NCBI RefSeq assembly: GCF_001636315.1
Contig: NZ_KV440949.1
Span: 1,721,203-1,785,202 of the forward strand
Reading direction: 5' to 3'
DNA: 64,000 bases
DNA from: Neobacillus mesonae
GTDB taxonomy: Bacteria > Bacillota > Bacilli > Bacillales > Cytobacillaceae
A model generated the notes under the pieces. It was not told where the DNA came from, did no database searches, and saw only the letters and a list, made by a program, of their open reading frames with translations. Of this stretch, positions 54,828 to 62,816 are shown in pieces. The translations under genes were made by a program, and so were the position numbers. The stretch's first letter is position 1, and the number at the start of each line of letters is the position of its first letter.

Positions 54828-54858
54828 TATATAACAAATCGGGTTGATGGGTCAACCC
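54828..54858 (-). promoter_or_regulatory. Promoter and operator of the GH31-GH36 operon
   Basis: The perfect inverted repeat GGGTTGA-TGGG-TCAACCC (54841-54858) contains the minus-strand -35 TTGACC (54850-54855); the -10 is TATATA (16-base spacer) or TATATT (18). It shares GTTGACCCATCAACCC with the ABC operon 1 promoter, so one regulator probably controls both. Confidence 0.72.
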
Positions 54859-54917
54859 AATAACATAAATATCCTTCAAAAGTAATACCAAAAATGGATT
54901 AGTATTTTAAAAAAAAT

Positions 54918-54960
54918 AAAACTTTAACGAAGCGAATAATCCTGCTTCATTAAAGTTTTA
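54918..54960. terminator. Terminator of the GH112 operon
   Basis: Minus strand AAAACTTTAATGAAGC, loop, GCTTCGTTAAAGTTTTATTTTTT; ten bases after the small membrane-protein stop. Confidence 0.85.
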
Positions 54961-54969
54961 CTTTTCCAA

Positions 54970-55137
54970 TTAAACGTATTTCCGATTATAATCATATAGC
55001 AGACCCAATAATCCAGCGAGTCCAAATAACATAAGTCCTAGTTCGGGTTTGCCGACTGTTTTTTGGCCGGTGATGATTAGTGCTAGGCTTACGATCAATA
55101 CGATTAGTTTTATGACGACTAAGATTTTACCCTTCAT
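54970..55137 (-). CDS. Small two-helix membrane protein (DUF6903-like), 55 residues
   Basis: An ORF from ATG 55137 with GGGAGG nine bases upstream. Two helices: ILVVIKLIVLIVSLALIITG and GLMLFGLAGLLGLLYDY, joined by QKTVGKPEL, ending NRKYV. It overlaps the GH112 stop by 11 bases, so it is the translationally coupled last gene of the operon. I recall short proteins of this shape (DUF6903) beside GH112 phosphorylases; the name is from memory. Function unknown; it may help the sugar importer. Confidence 0.7.
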   Translation of the reverse strand: MKGKILVVIKLIVLIVSLALIITGQKTVGKPELGLMLFGLAGLLGLLYDYNRKYV

Positions 55138-57298
55138 GTAAAATAGCCTCCCACCGTATTTCGCTAGGTGCTAGTGTTACTTCTTTCCCGTTTCCTTCGC
55201 CGTCATACACAATTGTCTTTTGTTCTTGCATCGAATTATTGATAATCGCCATCTTTTGAATGGCTGGATAGGCATGAACCTCACAGTACACATTGCTGGC
55301 ATGCCATTTAAGGAATTCTTGTTCTTTATGGGCAGCATAGTACATTGCCCGCATCAACAGCCTAGTATTCTGCTCGCTATACGGCAGCCCTGCGATATAG
55401 ACGGTTCGGCCATTGCCGAAAGGATGGCTCGATAAATGGACTTCCCCATCGGAATACTCAATTATTTCTGTCTCCTCTGTCAGGGCATAAATATTCTTCA
55501 TGCCTTCACCGAAATCATATTCGCTAATGTCAGCTGAAATAAAGTGCTCCTTGACCGGAGTGACAAAATATTTATCAGTCGATAAACTGAAACCTAATTC
55601 TTTATCTACACCTAAAGCAGTTGCTAATTGGAAATAATGGCCTTCATGCTGATAAGCTGTCGGCTCCCCAATACCAATAAAGCCTCCGCCATTATAGATC
55701 CAGGACCTTATGGCAGTAACCAATTTCTCATTTTTCCATTGAACGCCGCCGGAAAAAGCCGTACCTGCATCCCCGGCATTAATGATGACGTCCACATCCT
55801 CCGGAACTCCGTCTCGGACCACATCATCAAAACTAATAAAAGTCACATCTACACTAGCTCCGCTCAATGCTTCCAAAACACCTAAATAGGAATAAATTTG
55901 CTTATACCATAAGGCGTGGGCCACCATATGGGTCTGCCACGTTCTCAGTCCGCCCCAGGCGTTTAAAATCGCAACCTTCAATCCGCTGTATGGTTTCACC
56001 TCTTTAATCGTTTCATAAATTTCCCGGAATTCATCCGTCACTTTCTCAATATAGGAGACAAAATCCGGGAATTTATACGCTAAGCTTAAATAACCGCCAT
56101 AGCCGATGCGGTCGACTGGATTTCGTAAAATCGCTCTCCGGGCTGTCAGCCAGTTTTCATTGGCTTCAATAACTGGGTTATTGCCTTCATAAAAGGTATC
56201 CGGGAAGAAATACGGTAAAAATCTGCCTTCCGTATAACAGACATGCGGTATATCGGCAATCATCCTGATGGTTGCCCCGCCGCCGACACTCCCGACGACT
56301 GCATCTAGGCCGATTTTTTCAAAATGCTTTCCATAAGGTTCGGTTCCAATCCAGTTATCCCCAAGGAACATCATCGCTTCTTTGCCGCTTTCATGCACAA
56401 TGTCCACCAGCTTCTTCGCTTCTTCCGCTACAAACTTTTGAACAAAATCCATATAGTCTAAAAAGGCAGGTGATGGGACTCGAAAGGAAGTATTGTAATA
56501 GCCTTGGTCTACAATATCTTCGGGACGAAGGCGATAGCCTTTTTCTTTTTCAAAGGCGTCTAATGCGGCGACTGAAACGCTGGCACCATAGCCAAACCAA
56601 TCGACAAATTTTTCCCTTCCGAGATTATTAAACACCAGCGTAAAATGATAGAAGAACGTCGTAAATCTAACGACATCTGTATCCGGATTATCCTTCAGCC
56701 ATTGGGTTAAATAATTTTTCATATATTCATTGGAATGCGGCTGCCTGACATCAAATGGAATATCATGCGGCTTATCGCCCCAATTATTCGTAATATGGTT
56801 ATACATTTGCGTAGGATCCCAGACTGCAAATACAAGAAATGATACTGTATATTCGTGCCAAGGAACCGCCTTTGTTATAATAACCCGGTCAGCCTCTTCA
56901 TTTACTTTCCAATCAGACGGATCAACCACCTTACCGGTTGTCCGATCGATGACTTCCCAATATTTCTTCGGATCGTGAAGATAATCCGGACGTAATTGTT
57001 CCTCGAAATAGCCCGTCATAAACTCAATTTCCAGCGTATCCGTCAGTGCTGTATTGAATTGGCTCATCAAGTAAAGCTGCTGGCATTCTTCCATATGCTT
57101 TTCAGCAAACTCATTATGCCCGCGCGCTACAAAATAAGTCGTATAAATCTTCGCATCCAGCTGTTTAATCTCATCATCCAGCTTCGTTCCGTCACTATCG
57201 CGAATGGCATCCGCACCCCAGAGTTCCATCAATTCCTTTGTTTCGTTCAAAAAGTTTTGTTCGCTTGGCAGAGTCACGCGCCCTCTAGTCTTTTTCAT
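55127..57298 (-). CDS. GH112 1,3-beta-galactosyl-N-acetylhexosamine phosphorylase (galacto-N-biose/lacto-N-biose phosphorylase)
   Basis: Cleaves Gal-beta-1,3-GalNAc (and/or Gal-beta-1,3-GlcNAc) with phosphate to galactose-1-phosphate and the N-acetylhexosamine. 723 residues, family length; no signal peptide, so cytoplasmic. It matches along the family: RGRVTLPSEQNF at the start, MELWGADAIRDSDGT, YTTYFVARGHNEFAE, WEVIDRTTG and the catalytic region MMFLGDNWIGTEPYG, whose D314 aligns with the known catalytic aspartate (Asp313 in the bifidobacterial enzyme). ATG 57298 follows GAGGAGG. It comes after an ABC importer in one operon under AraC control. GNB versus LNB preference cannot be read by eye; the GH101 neighbour favours GNB. 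Confidence 0.95.
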   Translation of the reverse strand: MKKTRGRVTLPSEQNFLNETKELMELWGADAIRDSDGTKLDDEIKQLDAKIYTTYFVARGHNEFAEKHMEECQQLYLMSQFNTALTDTLEIEFMTGYFEEQLRPDYLHDPKKYWEVIDRTTGKVVDPSDWKVNEEADRVIITKAVPWHEYTVSFLVFAVWDPTQMYNHITNNWGDKPHDIPFDVRQPHSNEYMKNYLTQWLKDNPDTDVVRFTTFFYHFTLVFNNLGREKFVDWFGYGASVSVAALDAFEKEKGYRLRPEDIVDQGYYNTSFRVPSPAFLDYMDFVQKFVAEEAKKLVDIVHESGKEAMMFLGDNWIGTEPYGKHFEKIGLDAVVGSVGGGATIRMIADIPHVCYTEGRFLPYFFPDTFYEGNNPVIEANENWLTARRAILRNPVDRIGYGGYLSLAYKFPDFVSYIEKVTDEFREIYETIKEVKPYSGLKVAILNAWGGLRTWQTHMVAHALWYKQIYSYLGVLEALSGASVDVTFISFDDVVRDGVPEDVDVIINAGDAGTAFSGGVQWKNEKLVTAIRSWIYNGGGFIGIGEPTAYQHEGHYFQLATALGVDKELGFSLSTDKYFVTPVKEHFISADISEYDFGEGMKNIYALTEETEIIEYSDGEVHLSSHPFGNGRTVYIAGLPYSEQNTRLLMRAMYYAAHKEQEFLKWHASNVYCEVHAYPAIQKMAIINNSMQEQKTIVYDGEGNGKEVTLAPSEIRWEAILHEG

Positions 57299-57314
57299 GA
57301 TCATCCTCCTCAAC

Positions 57315-58196
57315 CTAATCCTTCAAACCGCCAAGGGTCATCCCTTGCGTCAATTTCTTTTGCACAATGATGTATAAAATCAAAGTCGGCAGCATCACGA
57401 GAACCATCCCGGCATACATTTGCCCATAGTTTGCTGCTGATTTTTGCGCTGCCATTAAGTTCATCAGCCCAACAGGCAGGGTCTTATTAGGACCGGGAAT
57501 TAATGTCAGGGCGATAATATATTCATTCCAAAATGCCAGGAAGTTAAATAAAATGATGGCGATAATACTCGGCCGTGCCATCGGAATCATAATTCTTATC
57601 ATTGTTTTGAAATAACCTGCCCCATCTACCATTGCGGCTTCCTCATATGTGGAAGGAAGCGATTGGAAATAGCTTGATAGCAAGTATATGGTGAAGGGCA
57701 AAGCTGTCGCGGCATAAACAAACGCTAGAACAAACAAATTGTCTAATAAAAAGCCTTCACCAAATTGCCCCCGCAAAAAGGTATCCCCGTTCAATAACAT
57801 GAGGAAAATCGGCACGACAATGTAGTTCACATTGATAAATAAGCCTGCTTTAAATAACGTATTCATCAATCTGCTGCCTCTAAAGGTATATCTCGCCAGC
57901 ACATACGCTGCAGGCAGGGCAACCACTAATAAGATTAGCAGCGCCAAAGCGGTAACCCAGACTGAATTCCACATATAGGTGCCCATGTTTGCCTTCTCGA
58001 ATGCATCGATAAAGTTTTGAAAATAAAACCCTTTCGGCATCGCCCATGGACTGCCATAAAACTCCTTATTTTGTTTAATCGACGCTAAGAACACCCAGCC
58101 AACCGGGATAATAATCGAAATGGCTAATGTAATTAGTGCGACATAAATAAATATGCGATAAATTTTTTCTGCACTCATGCTTTTGTCTTTTTTCAT
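57315..58196 (-). CDS. Carbohydrate ABC transporter permease (MsmG-type), system 2
   Basis: 293 residues, six helices. Seen: IIIPVGWVFLASIKQNKEFY followed by GSPWAMPKG, and the EAA loop YEEAAMVDGAGYFKTMIRIM with PMARPSIIAIILFNFLAFWN. ATG 58196 follows a G-rich site. Third gene in the operon solute-binding protein, MsmF-type, MsmG-type, GH112, small membrane protein. It imports the disaccharide that GH112 uses, by inference. No ATPase gene in the operon. Confidence 0.9.
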   Translation of the reverse strand: MKKDKSMSAEKIYRIFIYVALITLAISIIIPVGWVFLASIKQNKEFYGSPWAMPKGFYFQNFIDAFEKANMGTYMWNSVWVTALALLILLVVALPAAYVLARYTFRGSRLMNTLFKAGLFINVNYIVVPIFLMLLNGDTFLRGQFGEGFLLDNLFVLAFVYAATALPFTIYLLSSYFQSLPSTYEEAAMVDGAGYFKTMIRIMIPMARPSIIAIILFNFLAFWNEYIIALTLIPGPNKTLPVGLMNLMAAQKSAANYGQMYAGMVLVMLPTLILYIIVQKKLTQGMTLGGLKD

Positions 58197-58210
58197 TGTT
58201 CATGGCCCCC

Positions 58211-59101
58211 CTAATACTCCAGTACGTCCCGTTTGGTGACATGGCTGATAATAGCTGACAATGCAAATGAAAATAGGAAGATTACCACGCCAATCGCCAT
58301 ACCGTAACCATATGAAGAATTGGTGTACGCCTGCTTATACATATAGCTTAAAAATACCTCTGTAGCCCCGTCAGGCCCTCCTCCTGTCATCGCCTGGACG
58401 AGCAGAAAGCTTAGGTTAATCGTACTGATAATAAAGAAGGTAAGTGTTGTTCGAATGTTATTCCAGATTAATGGAAGTGTAATACTGAAGAATTGCCTGA
58501 TCCGTCCGGCACCTTCCAAAGCGGACGCTTCATAAAAGCTTTCCGGGATGCTTGCGATACTAGCCATATACATCACCATGTAGTAGCCAATCGCCTGCCA
58601 AACGAGTGCCCTGCCGATACTATAAATGGCTATTTGCTGATCGCCCAGCCATAATTTTTGCAGGCTTTCAAGCTTAAATAAACCTAGCATATTATTCAAC
58701 AAGCCGGTTGTTGGGTCATAGACAGCTGAAAAGATACCGGCAATGACGACAATCGATAAGATATTTGGGATGTAAAAGATAATTCGAAAAAAGCTGTTGC
58801 CTTTCATTTTCTCCCGTGTCAGAATTGACGCAAACAAAATGGCAATCACCATCGTGATGAGTGTGACCACGACGATCAATAAGATACTGTTTTGCAGGGA
58901 ATGGATAAAGTTCATATCATTCCAGAGCTTTTTAAAGTTTTCAAGCCCGACGAACACCTGATTATTAGAAAATCCGCCCCATTTATACATAGACATTCGA
59001 AAGACCTCAATCGTGGGCACAATCATAAAAATCGTTAATAAAATCAGTGCCGGAGCCGTACAAACAAAGATAAATATCCGTTTTTCTGTCGTTTTCTTCA
59101 T
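58211..59101 (-). CDS. Carbohydrate ABC transporter permease (MsmF-type), system 2
   Basis: 296 residues with six helices. N-terminal KRIFIFVCTAPALILLTIFM, then MYKWGGFSNNQVFVGLENFK, the MsmF-type signature, and the EAA loop FYEASALEGAGRIRQFFSIT. ATG 59101 was chosen because AGAGGTG sits six bases upstream; the frame extends 14 codons without a ribosome site. It is preceded by a stem-loop after the binding-protein gene, and ends 15 bases before the next permease. Confidence 0.9.
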   Translation of the reverse strand: MKKTTEKRIFIFVCTAPALILLTIFMIVPTIEVFRMSMYKWGGFSNNQVFVGLENFKKLWNDMNFIHSLQNSILLIVVVTLITMVIAILFASILTREKMKGNSFFRIIFYIPNILSIVVIAGIFSAVYDPTTGLLNNMLGLFKLESLQKLWLGDQQIAIYSIGRALVWQAIGYYMVMYMASIASIPESFYEASALEGAGRIRQFFSITLPLIWNNIRTTLTFFIISTINLSFLLVQAMTGGGPDGATEVFLSYMYKQAYTNSSYGYGMAIGVVIFLFSFALSAIISHVTKRDVLEY

Positions 59102-59178
59102 TGCAATCACCTCTGATTTGAAAAGCGCATGCACCCTTTGCACATTGCACTTCAGGCTGGGAATACCGCTTAAAAAAT

Positions 59179-59207
59179 ATAACGGTGAGAGGGCTGCTCA
59201 CCGTTAT
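59179..59207. other. Intercistronic stem-loop after solute-binding protein gene, system 2
   Basis: ATAACGGTGAG, loop, CTCACCGTTAT with perfect 11-base arms and no U-run. Same position as the hairpin in ABC operon 1, but unrelated in sequence. Confidence 0.65.
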
Positions 59208-59229
59208 ACTGCTTGTGCGTTTATATCCG

Positions 59230-60573
59230 TTATTTTAAAGCAGGCCGCAATTGGTCACTGGTTTTTTCAACGGCTTTTTGCCATTCTTTTACGGTTTTAT
59301 CCCCAGAAACAATACTGTCAATGGTTCTGAATAAAGTATCAGCCATGCTGACGCCTTCCACTGCATCTGTTGCCGCAAAACCGCCCATACCTGCTTTTGC
59401 TCCATTATCATAGATGCTGTAGAATAATTGATTGTCGCCTGATAGTTTACTAGAAATACCTTCAATTGGCTGAATTGCTCCAGATTCAGCAAAAATACTT
59501 GCCGCTTTTTCAGAATAAACGAACGTTAAGAAATCCTTAGCCGCATCTTTATTTGTCGCCTGGGATGGGATCCACATTTGTTCAAAGAACGTAAAAGCGT
59601 AGCGGTCGCCGCCATCTTCAAGTGAAGGCAGTGAAGTCATTCCCCATTCAAAGCCATCTGCTCTAGGGGCGTCCTTCATTTCACCTACTACCCAAGTTCC
59701 ATTTGGCATAAATAACGCTTTATTATCCAAGATCAATTGTTGATTTTTTGTATAGTCCTTATCATTGGCATTGGCAACAGTAGTCGGCTCAGTGTATTTT
59801 GCTAATTTGCCAACAATTTCAAATGCTTTTGTGGCTTCAGATGATTCCCAAATGCCATCTTCATATCGCATTGCTTTATTATAAAAATCTGGTCCGCCTA
59901 CTTCTAAAAGTAAGGAATAGAAGAATGCATCAAAGTAGCCGGTGGTTGGATACGTAAATAATGAAATACCTTCAGCTTTTGCCTTATCACCTAAAGCCCA
60001 CATTTCATCCCACGTTTTTGGGACTTCCCAGCCTTTTTCCTTAAATAAAGCGGCATTGTAGAATAATCCTGTCGGACTGTAGAACATAGGTGCCATATAG
60101 GTTTTTCCGTCATTATAAGGATTTGTGGCAAGGGTTTCCGTAAACCCTGGAACCAGTTTATCCTTCACTTTGACATCTTCCCCAAAGACGTTTTGATTGA
60201 ACACATCGGTAATGTCTTCTAATGCTTTATCTTTAATTAACGTTTCGGTAAGTGCCAGTTTTCTTCCCGTTGCTAGTAACACAACATCAGGGTAGTTTCC
60301 AGCTTTCATATTTGGACTGATAACCTCTTCCAAGTTTTTATCAACGGTTAATTCCACATTAATTTTGGGATTCGCTTCCTCGTAAGCGTCAGCAATTTTT
60401 GTCCACATGTCCTTACCATAAGCAGATTCCAGCGCCGCCACATGAAGAGTCTGCTTTCCGTCTGCATCTTTGCCGCCCTTTGAATCTACCTTTGTGCTGT
60501 TACCACTCTGACAAGCTATCAAACTAAGTGATAATAAAGCTGTCATCCCTGCCATCAAAACTTTCTTTTTCAT
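59230..60573 (-). CDS. Sugar ABC transporter solute-binding lipoprotein, system 2
   Basis: 447-residue family 1 binding lipoprotein. Signal MKKKVLMAGMTALLSLSLIA with lipobox LIAC (Cys 21), then a glycine/lysine-rich tether. Body motifs: YEEANPKINVELTVDKNLEE, VVLLATGRKLALTETLIKD, GLFYNAALFKEKGWEVPKTW and QLILDNKALFMPNGTWVVGE. AAGGAGG precedes ATG. First gene of the GH112 operon, so galacto-N-biose or lacto-N-biose is the likely ligand, comparable to GltA-type proteins of bifidobacteria (role comparison, not a sequence claim). Confidence 0.9.
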   Translation of the reverse strand: MKKKVLMAGMTALLSLSLIACQSGNSTKVDSKGGKDADGKQTLHVAALESAYGKDMWTKIADAYEEANPKINVELTVDKNLEEVISPNMKAGNYPDVVLLATGRKLALTETLIKDKALEDITDVFNQNVFGEDVKVKDKLVPGFTETLATNPYNDGKTYMAPMFYSPTGLFYNAALFKEKGWEVPKTWDEMWALGDKAKAEGISLFTYPTTGYFDAFFYSLLLEVGGPDFYNKAMRYEDGIWESSEATKAFEIVGKLAKYTEPTTVANANDKDYTKNQQLILDNKALFMPNGTWVVGEMKDAPRADGFEWGMTSLPSLEDGGDRYAFTFFEQMWIPSQATNKDAAKDFLTFVYSEKAASIFAESGAIQPIEGISSKLSGDNQLFYSIYDNGAKAGMGGFAATDAVEGVSMADTLFRTIDSIVSGDKTVKEWQKAVEKTSDQLRPALK

Positions 60574-60608
60574 CCTTCTCTCCTCCTTTATACCTATCTC
60601 TAGCTTAA

Positions 60609-60637
60609 AGTATACGAGGCTTAAAACGCTTCCACAA
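60609..60637 (-). promoter_or_regulatory. Promoter of the GH112 operon with cre-like overlap
   Basis: Minus-strand -35 TTGTGG (60632-60637), 17 bases, -10 TATACT (60609-60614). TGTGGAAGCGTTTTAAG within it is one mismatch from a cre site. The weak -35 suits activation by the divergent AraC protein. Confidence 0.7.
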
Positions 60638-60676
60638 TAAACATCTTGTTCTGTTTTTTAGGTATCTTGCTTTTCA

Positions 60677-60706
60677 TTGTTAAAATCCGCTAAAAAAAAT
60701 TATACT
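60677..60706 (+). promoter_or_regulatory. Probable promoter of the AraC-family gene
   Basis: TTGTTA (60677-60682), 18 bases, TATACT (60701-60706), 65 bases before the start codon. Confidence 0.55.
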
Positions 60707-60711
60707 TAAGA

Positions 60712-60740
60712 GAATGAGGCACGAGAACCGTCTCTACGTA
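60712..60740. repeat. GAGAACCGTC repeat upstream of araC-family gene
   Basis: GAATGAGGCACGAGAACCGT followed by CTCTACGTA. One half-arm of the dispersed family. It is the only GAACCGTC copy in the window lying in a 5' leader, just after the -10 of the AraC gene. Confidence 0.55.
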
Positions 60741-60770
60741 TACCTACATAATTGATAAGGAGGGGATGAA

Positions 60771-61646
60771 TTGTCAAATGAGATTTATGAGGTGAGGCCA
60801 GCTCATCGAGAGCATCTTCCTGTTAAGCTTCTGTATGTTACAAAAGCGCGATATGATAAGGATTGGCATAGCACCAATCATACGCATCACTTTACCGAAA
60901 TCTTATTTATCATAAAAGGAAAAGGGACGTTTGTTTTTTTCAATGAGGAGGTTCCTGTTGCTGAGAATGATTTAATCATCATTAATCCTAATAGCGAACA
61001 CACGGAAAAGTCCTGCGCTAATGACCCTCTTGAATACATTGCACTGGGAATTCAGGGGCTAGCCTTTTCTTCTCCGGATTCTCCTGGTTCACAGGTTACT
61101 TTTCTTAATTTTAAACAGGAGGAAAAGGTTTATCGGTTTTACATCCAGCAATTGGTTGAAGAAGTGGAAAACCAAAAGGAAGATTATGAACTGGTCATTC
61201 AAAACCTATTGGAGGTCCTCCTCCTTAAAATGATGCGGAGAAAGGCATTCAACTTAGAAAAGACCTCTTCTGAAAAAATCAGCAAGGATGTTGCTTTTAT
61301 CAAAAATTACATAAAGCAGCATTTTCGCGAGGATATTAATTTAGATACACTGGCGGAGGCCGGTCATATTAATAAATACTATCTCTCTCATTCCTTTAAG
61401 AAATCAGTAGGTGTCTCCCCAATCGAATATTTAATTCAAACCCGGATCAGAGAAAGTAAAATTCTGTTAGAGACCACTAACTACCCCATCTCAGATATTG
61501 CAGCTATAACCGGATTCTCTTCCCAGTCATTCTTTGCCCAATCCTTTAAACGAGTGGCAAATGTCACGCCCTCGCAATACCGAAATGCCAAAAACACTAA
61601 GAAAAAGGGGCAAAAAAAGCAAAGTAAAACAAGAAAAAAAAATTAA
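60771..61646 (+). CDS. AraC-family regulator with cupin sensor domain
   Basis: 291 residues. N-terminal cupin-like sensor (about 15-100: HSTNHTHHFTEILFIIKGKG, VAENDLIIINPNSEHTEKS), then an AraC DNA-binding domain (about 175-275) with two helix-turn-helix motifs: INLDTLAEAGHINKYYLSHS and YPISDIAAITGFSSQSFFAQ, ending NVTPSQYRNAK. The C-terminal tail is strongly basic. The start is TTG 60771 with AGGAGG seven bases upstream. It is divergent from the GH112 operon, which it most likely activates in response to galacto-N-biose or a related sugar. Confidence 0.9.
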   Translation: MSNEIYEVRPAHREHLPVKLLYVTKARYDKDWHSTNHTHHFTEILFIIKGKGTFVFFNEEVPVAENDLIIINPNSEHTEKSCANDPLEYIALGIQGLAFSSPDSPGSQVTFLNFKQEEKVYRFYIQQLVEEVENQKEDYELVIQNLLEVLLLKMMRRKAFNLEKTSSEKISKDVAFIKNYIKQHFREDINLDTLAEAGHINKYYLSHSFKKSVGVSPIEYLIQTRIRESKILLETTNYPISDIAAITGFSSQSFFAQSFKRVANVTPSQYRNAKNTKKKGQKKQSKTRKKN

Positions 61647-61694
61647 CCATCTTGAGTCCTGTATTCTTGGGGGCTCGGGATGATTAATTTTTTT
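61634..61694. terminator. Terminator after the AraC-family gene
   Basis: AAAAAAATTAACCATCTTGA pairs with CTCGGGATGATTAATTTTTTT across a short loop; both flanks suit bidirectional use. Confidence 0.78.
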
Positions 61695-61724
61695 ATGACC
61701 CAAGGAAATAAATGCGTTTTTGGC

Positions 61725-61743
61725 GGGACGGTAGAACCGTCCC
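61725..61743. repeat. GGGACGGT-AGA-ACCGTCCC palindrome
   Basis: A perfect 8-base inverted repeat six bases after the Ger(x)C stop codon (minus strand). It is the most compact member of the repeat family. Confidence 0.7.
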
Positions 61744-61748
61744 AATGA

Positions 61749-62816
61749 TTAACTGATTGTGCTTGTACCAGCAATAGTGACATTGCAGTCTATTTTAACA
61801 TTTAGATTTTTATAATCGTCTTCCCATTTTTTGAAGTCAAACCCCCGATTCTTACTTTTATAAAATTGTCCTAATCCAATCGGGTCGATGTTTTGAGCCT
61901 GGAATCTCTTTACTAGCTGTAAGCATTCCTTTTCCACTTCCTTTTCTAATTCTTTCTGAACCATCTCTATTTCTTTTGTCTCTTGCAGTTTCTTTCCTGT
62001 ATATTCTTGGATTGTTCCCTTAATTTTAATTTGAATCGTTACTTGGGAAGGATTTTGTTTTGAAATTTCAAATTTATGGATGGAGCGAATACTTCTGACA
62101 GATGCTTTCTCGCCCTTTTCCTTTGAGACTGAAAAATTGCCGTTACTATACTTATCTACCAACAGTTTAAAAAAAAACATCTTTTCGGCTGGAATAATAT
62201 CTACTGCTTTATCGCCTCTAAACAGGCTAATCCCGCTTATTTCGACCTGATCATCGCTTATTTGTTTCAGTTGAGGAAGGTAAATATCTTTTCCTTTTTG
62301 ATAATAATCATATAATAACAAGTGGAGATTCGTTTTGGGTAAATCTCTACCTTTCACGTGAGAATCCAGAAGGTTGTATAAATAATCGCCACTTCCCTCT
62401 GTTCCATAACGTCCTTGTAATATAGTTTGAGCCTTTCCTTCAGAGATGACAAAAAAGTTTCTGGCCCCTATGGAAACATCTCTTTGATACGGATCTAATA
62501 GATCTTTAATCCCTCTCTTGCCAAGCTCCTCCCCAATGATTGTAACCCCCAAACCGCCAGTAACAAGCGGCTGTGAAGATTGTCTATTCGCATTTATTAA
62601 AAGATCTCTTCTCAAAACAGCTTTAGAGGAATACGTTTGGTTACTGATGCTTTTATCAGATTTGTAATTTTGGGTAAGAAAAGTGCCGATTAGTTGTTTA
62701 TCTTTTAAATAGTCAAATCCGACACCAGTGACGATATTAATATCATCAATGATTTTTTTTTCAATACATCCCGCCAGCAGAAACAGTGTGATTATAACAA
62801 AAATTAACCTTTTCAT
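61749..62816 (-). CDS. Ger(x)C family spore germination lipoprotein, second locus
   Basis: 355 residues. Lipoprotein signal MKRLIFVIITLFLLAGC (lipobox LAGC, Cys 17), then the GerC body with DDINIVTGVGFDY, GVTIIGEELGKRGI, DVSIGARNFFVISEGKA and the C-terminal IDPIGLGQFYKSKNRGFDFK family signature. Only distantly similar to the Ger(x)C protein at 31945, so the two loci are old paralogues. ATG 62816 overlaps the permease stop (ATGA), so expression is coupled. Third gene of a conventional gerA-gerB-gerC operon running off the window. Confidence 0.9.
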   Translation of the reverse strand: MKRLIFVIITLFLLAGCIEKKIIDDINIVTGVGFDYLKDKQLIGTFLTQNYKSDKSISNQTYSSKAVLRRDLLINANRQSSQPLVTGGLGVTIIGEELGKRGIKDLLDPYQRDVSIGARNFFVISEGKAQTILQGRYGTEGSGDYLYNLLDSHVKGRDLPKTNLHLLLYDYYQKGKDIYLPQLKQISDDQVEISGISLFRGDKAVDIIPAEKMFFFKLLVDKYSNGNFSVSKEKGEKASVRSIRSIHKFEISKQNPSQVTIQIKIKGTIQEYTGKKLQETKEIEMVQKELEKEVEKECLQLVKRFQAQNIDPIGLGQFYKSKNRGFDFKKWEDDYKNLNVKIDCNVTIAGTSTIS

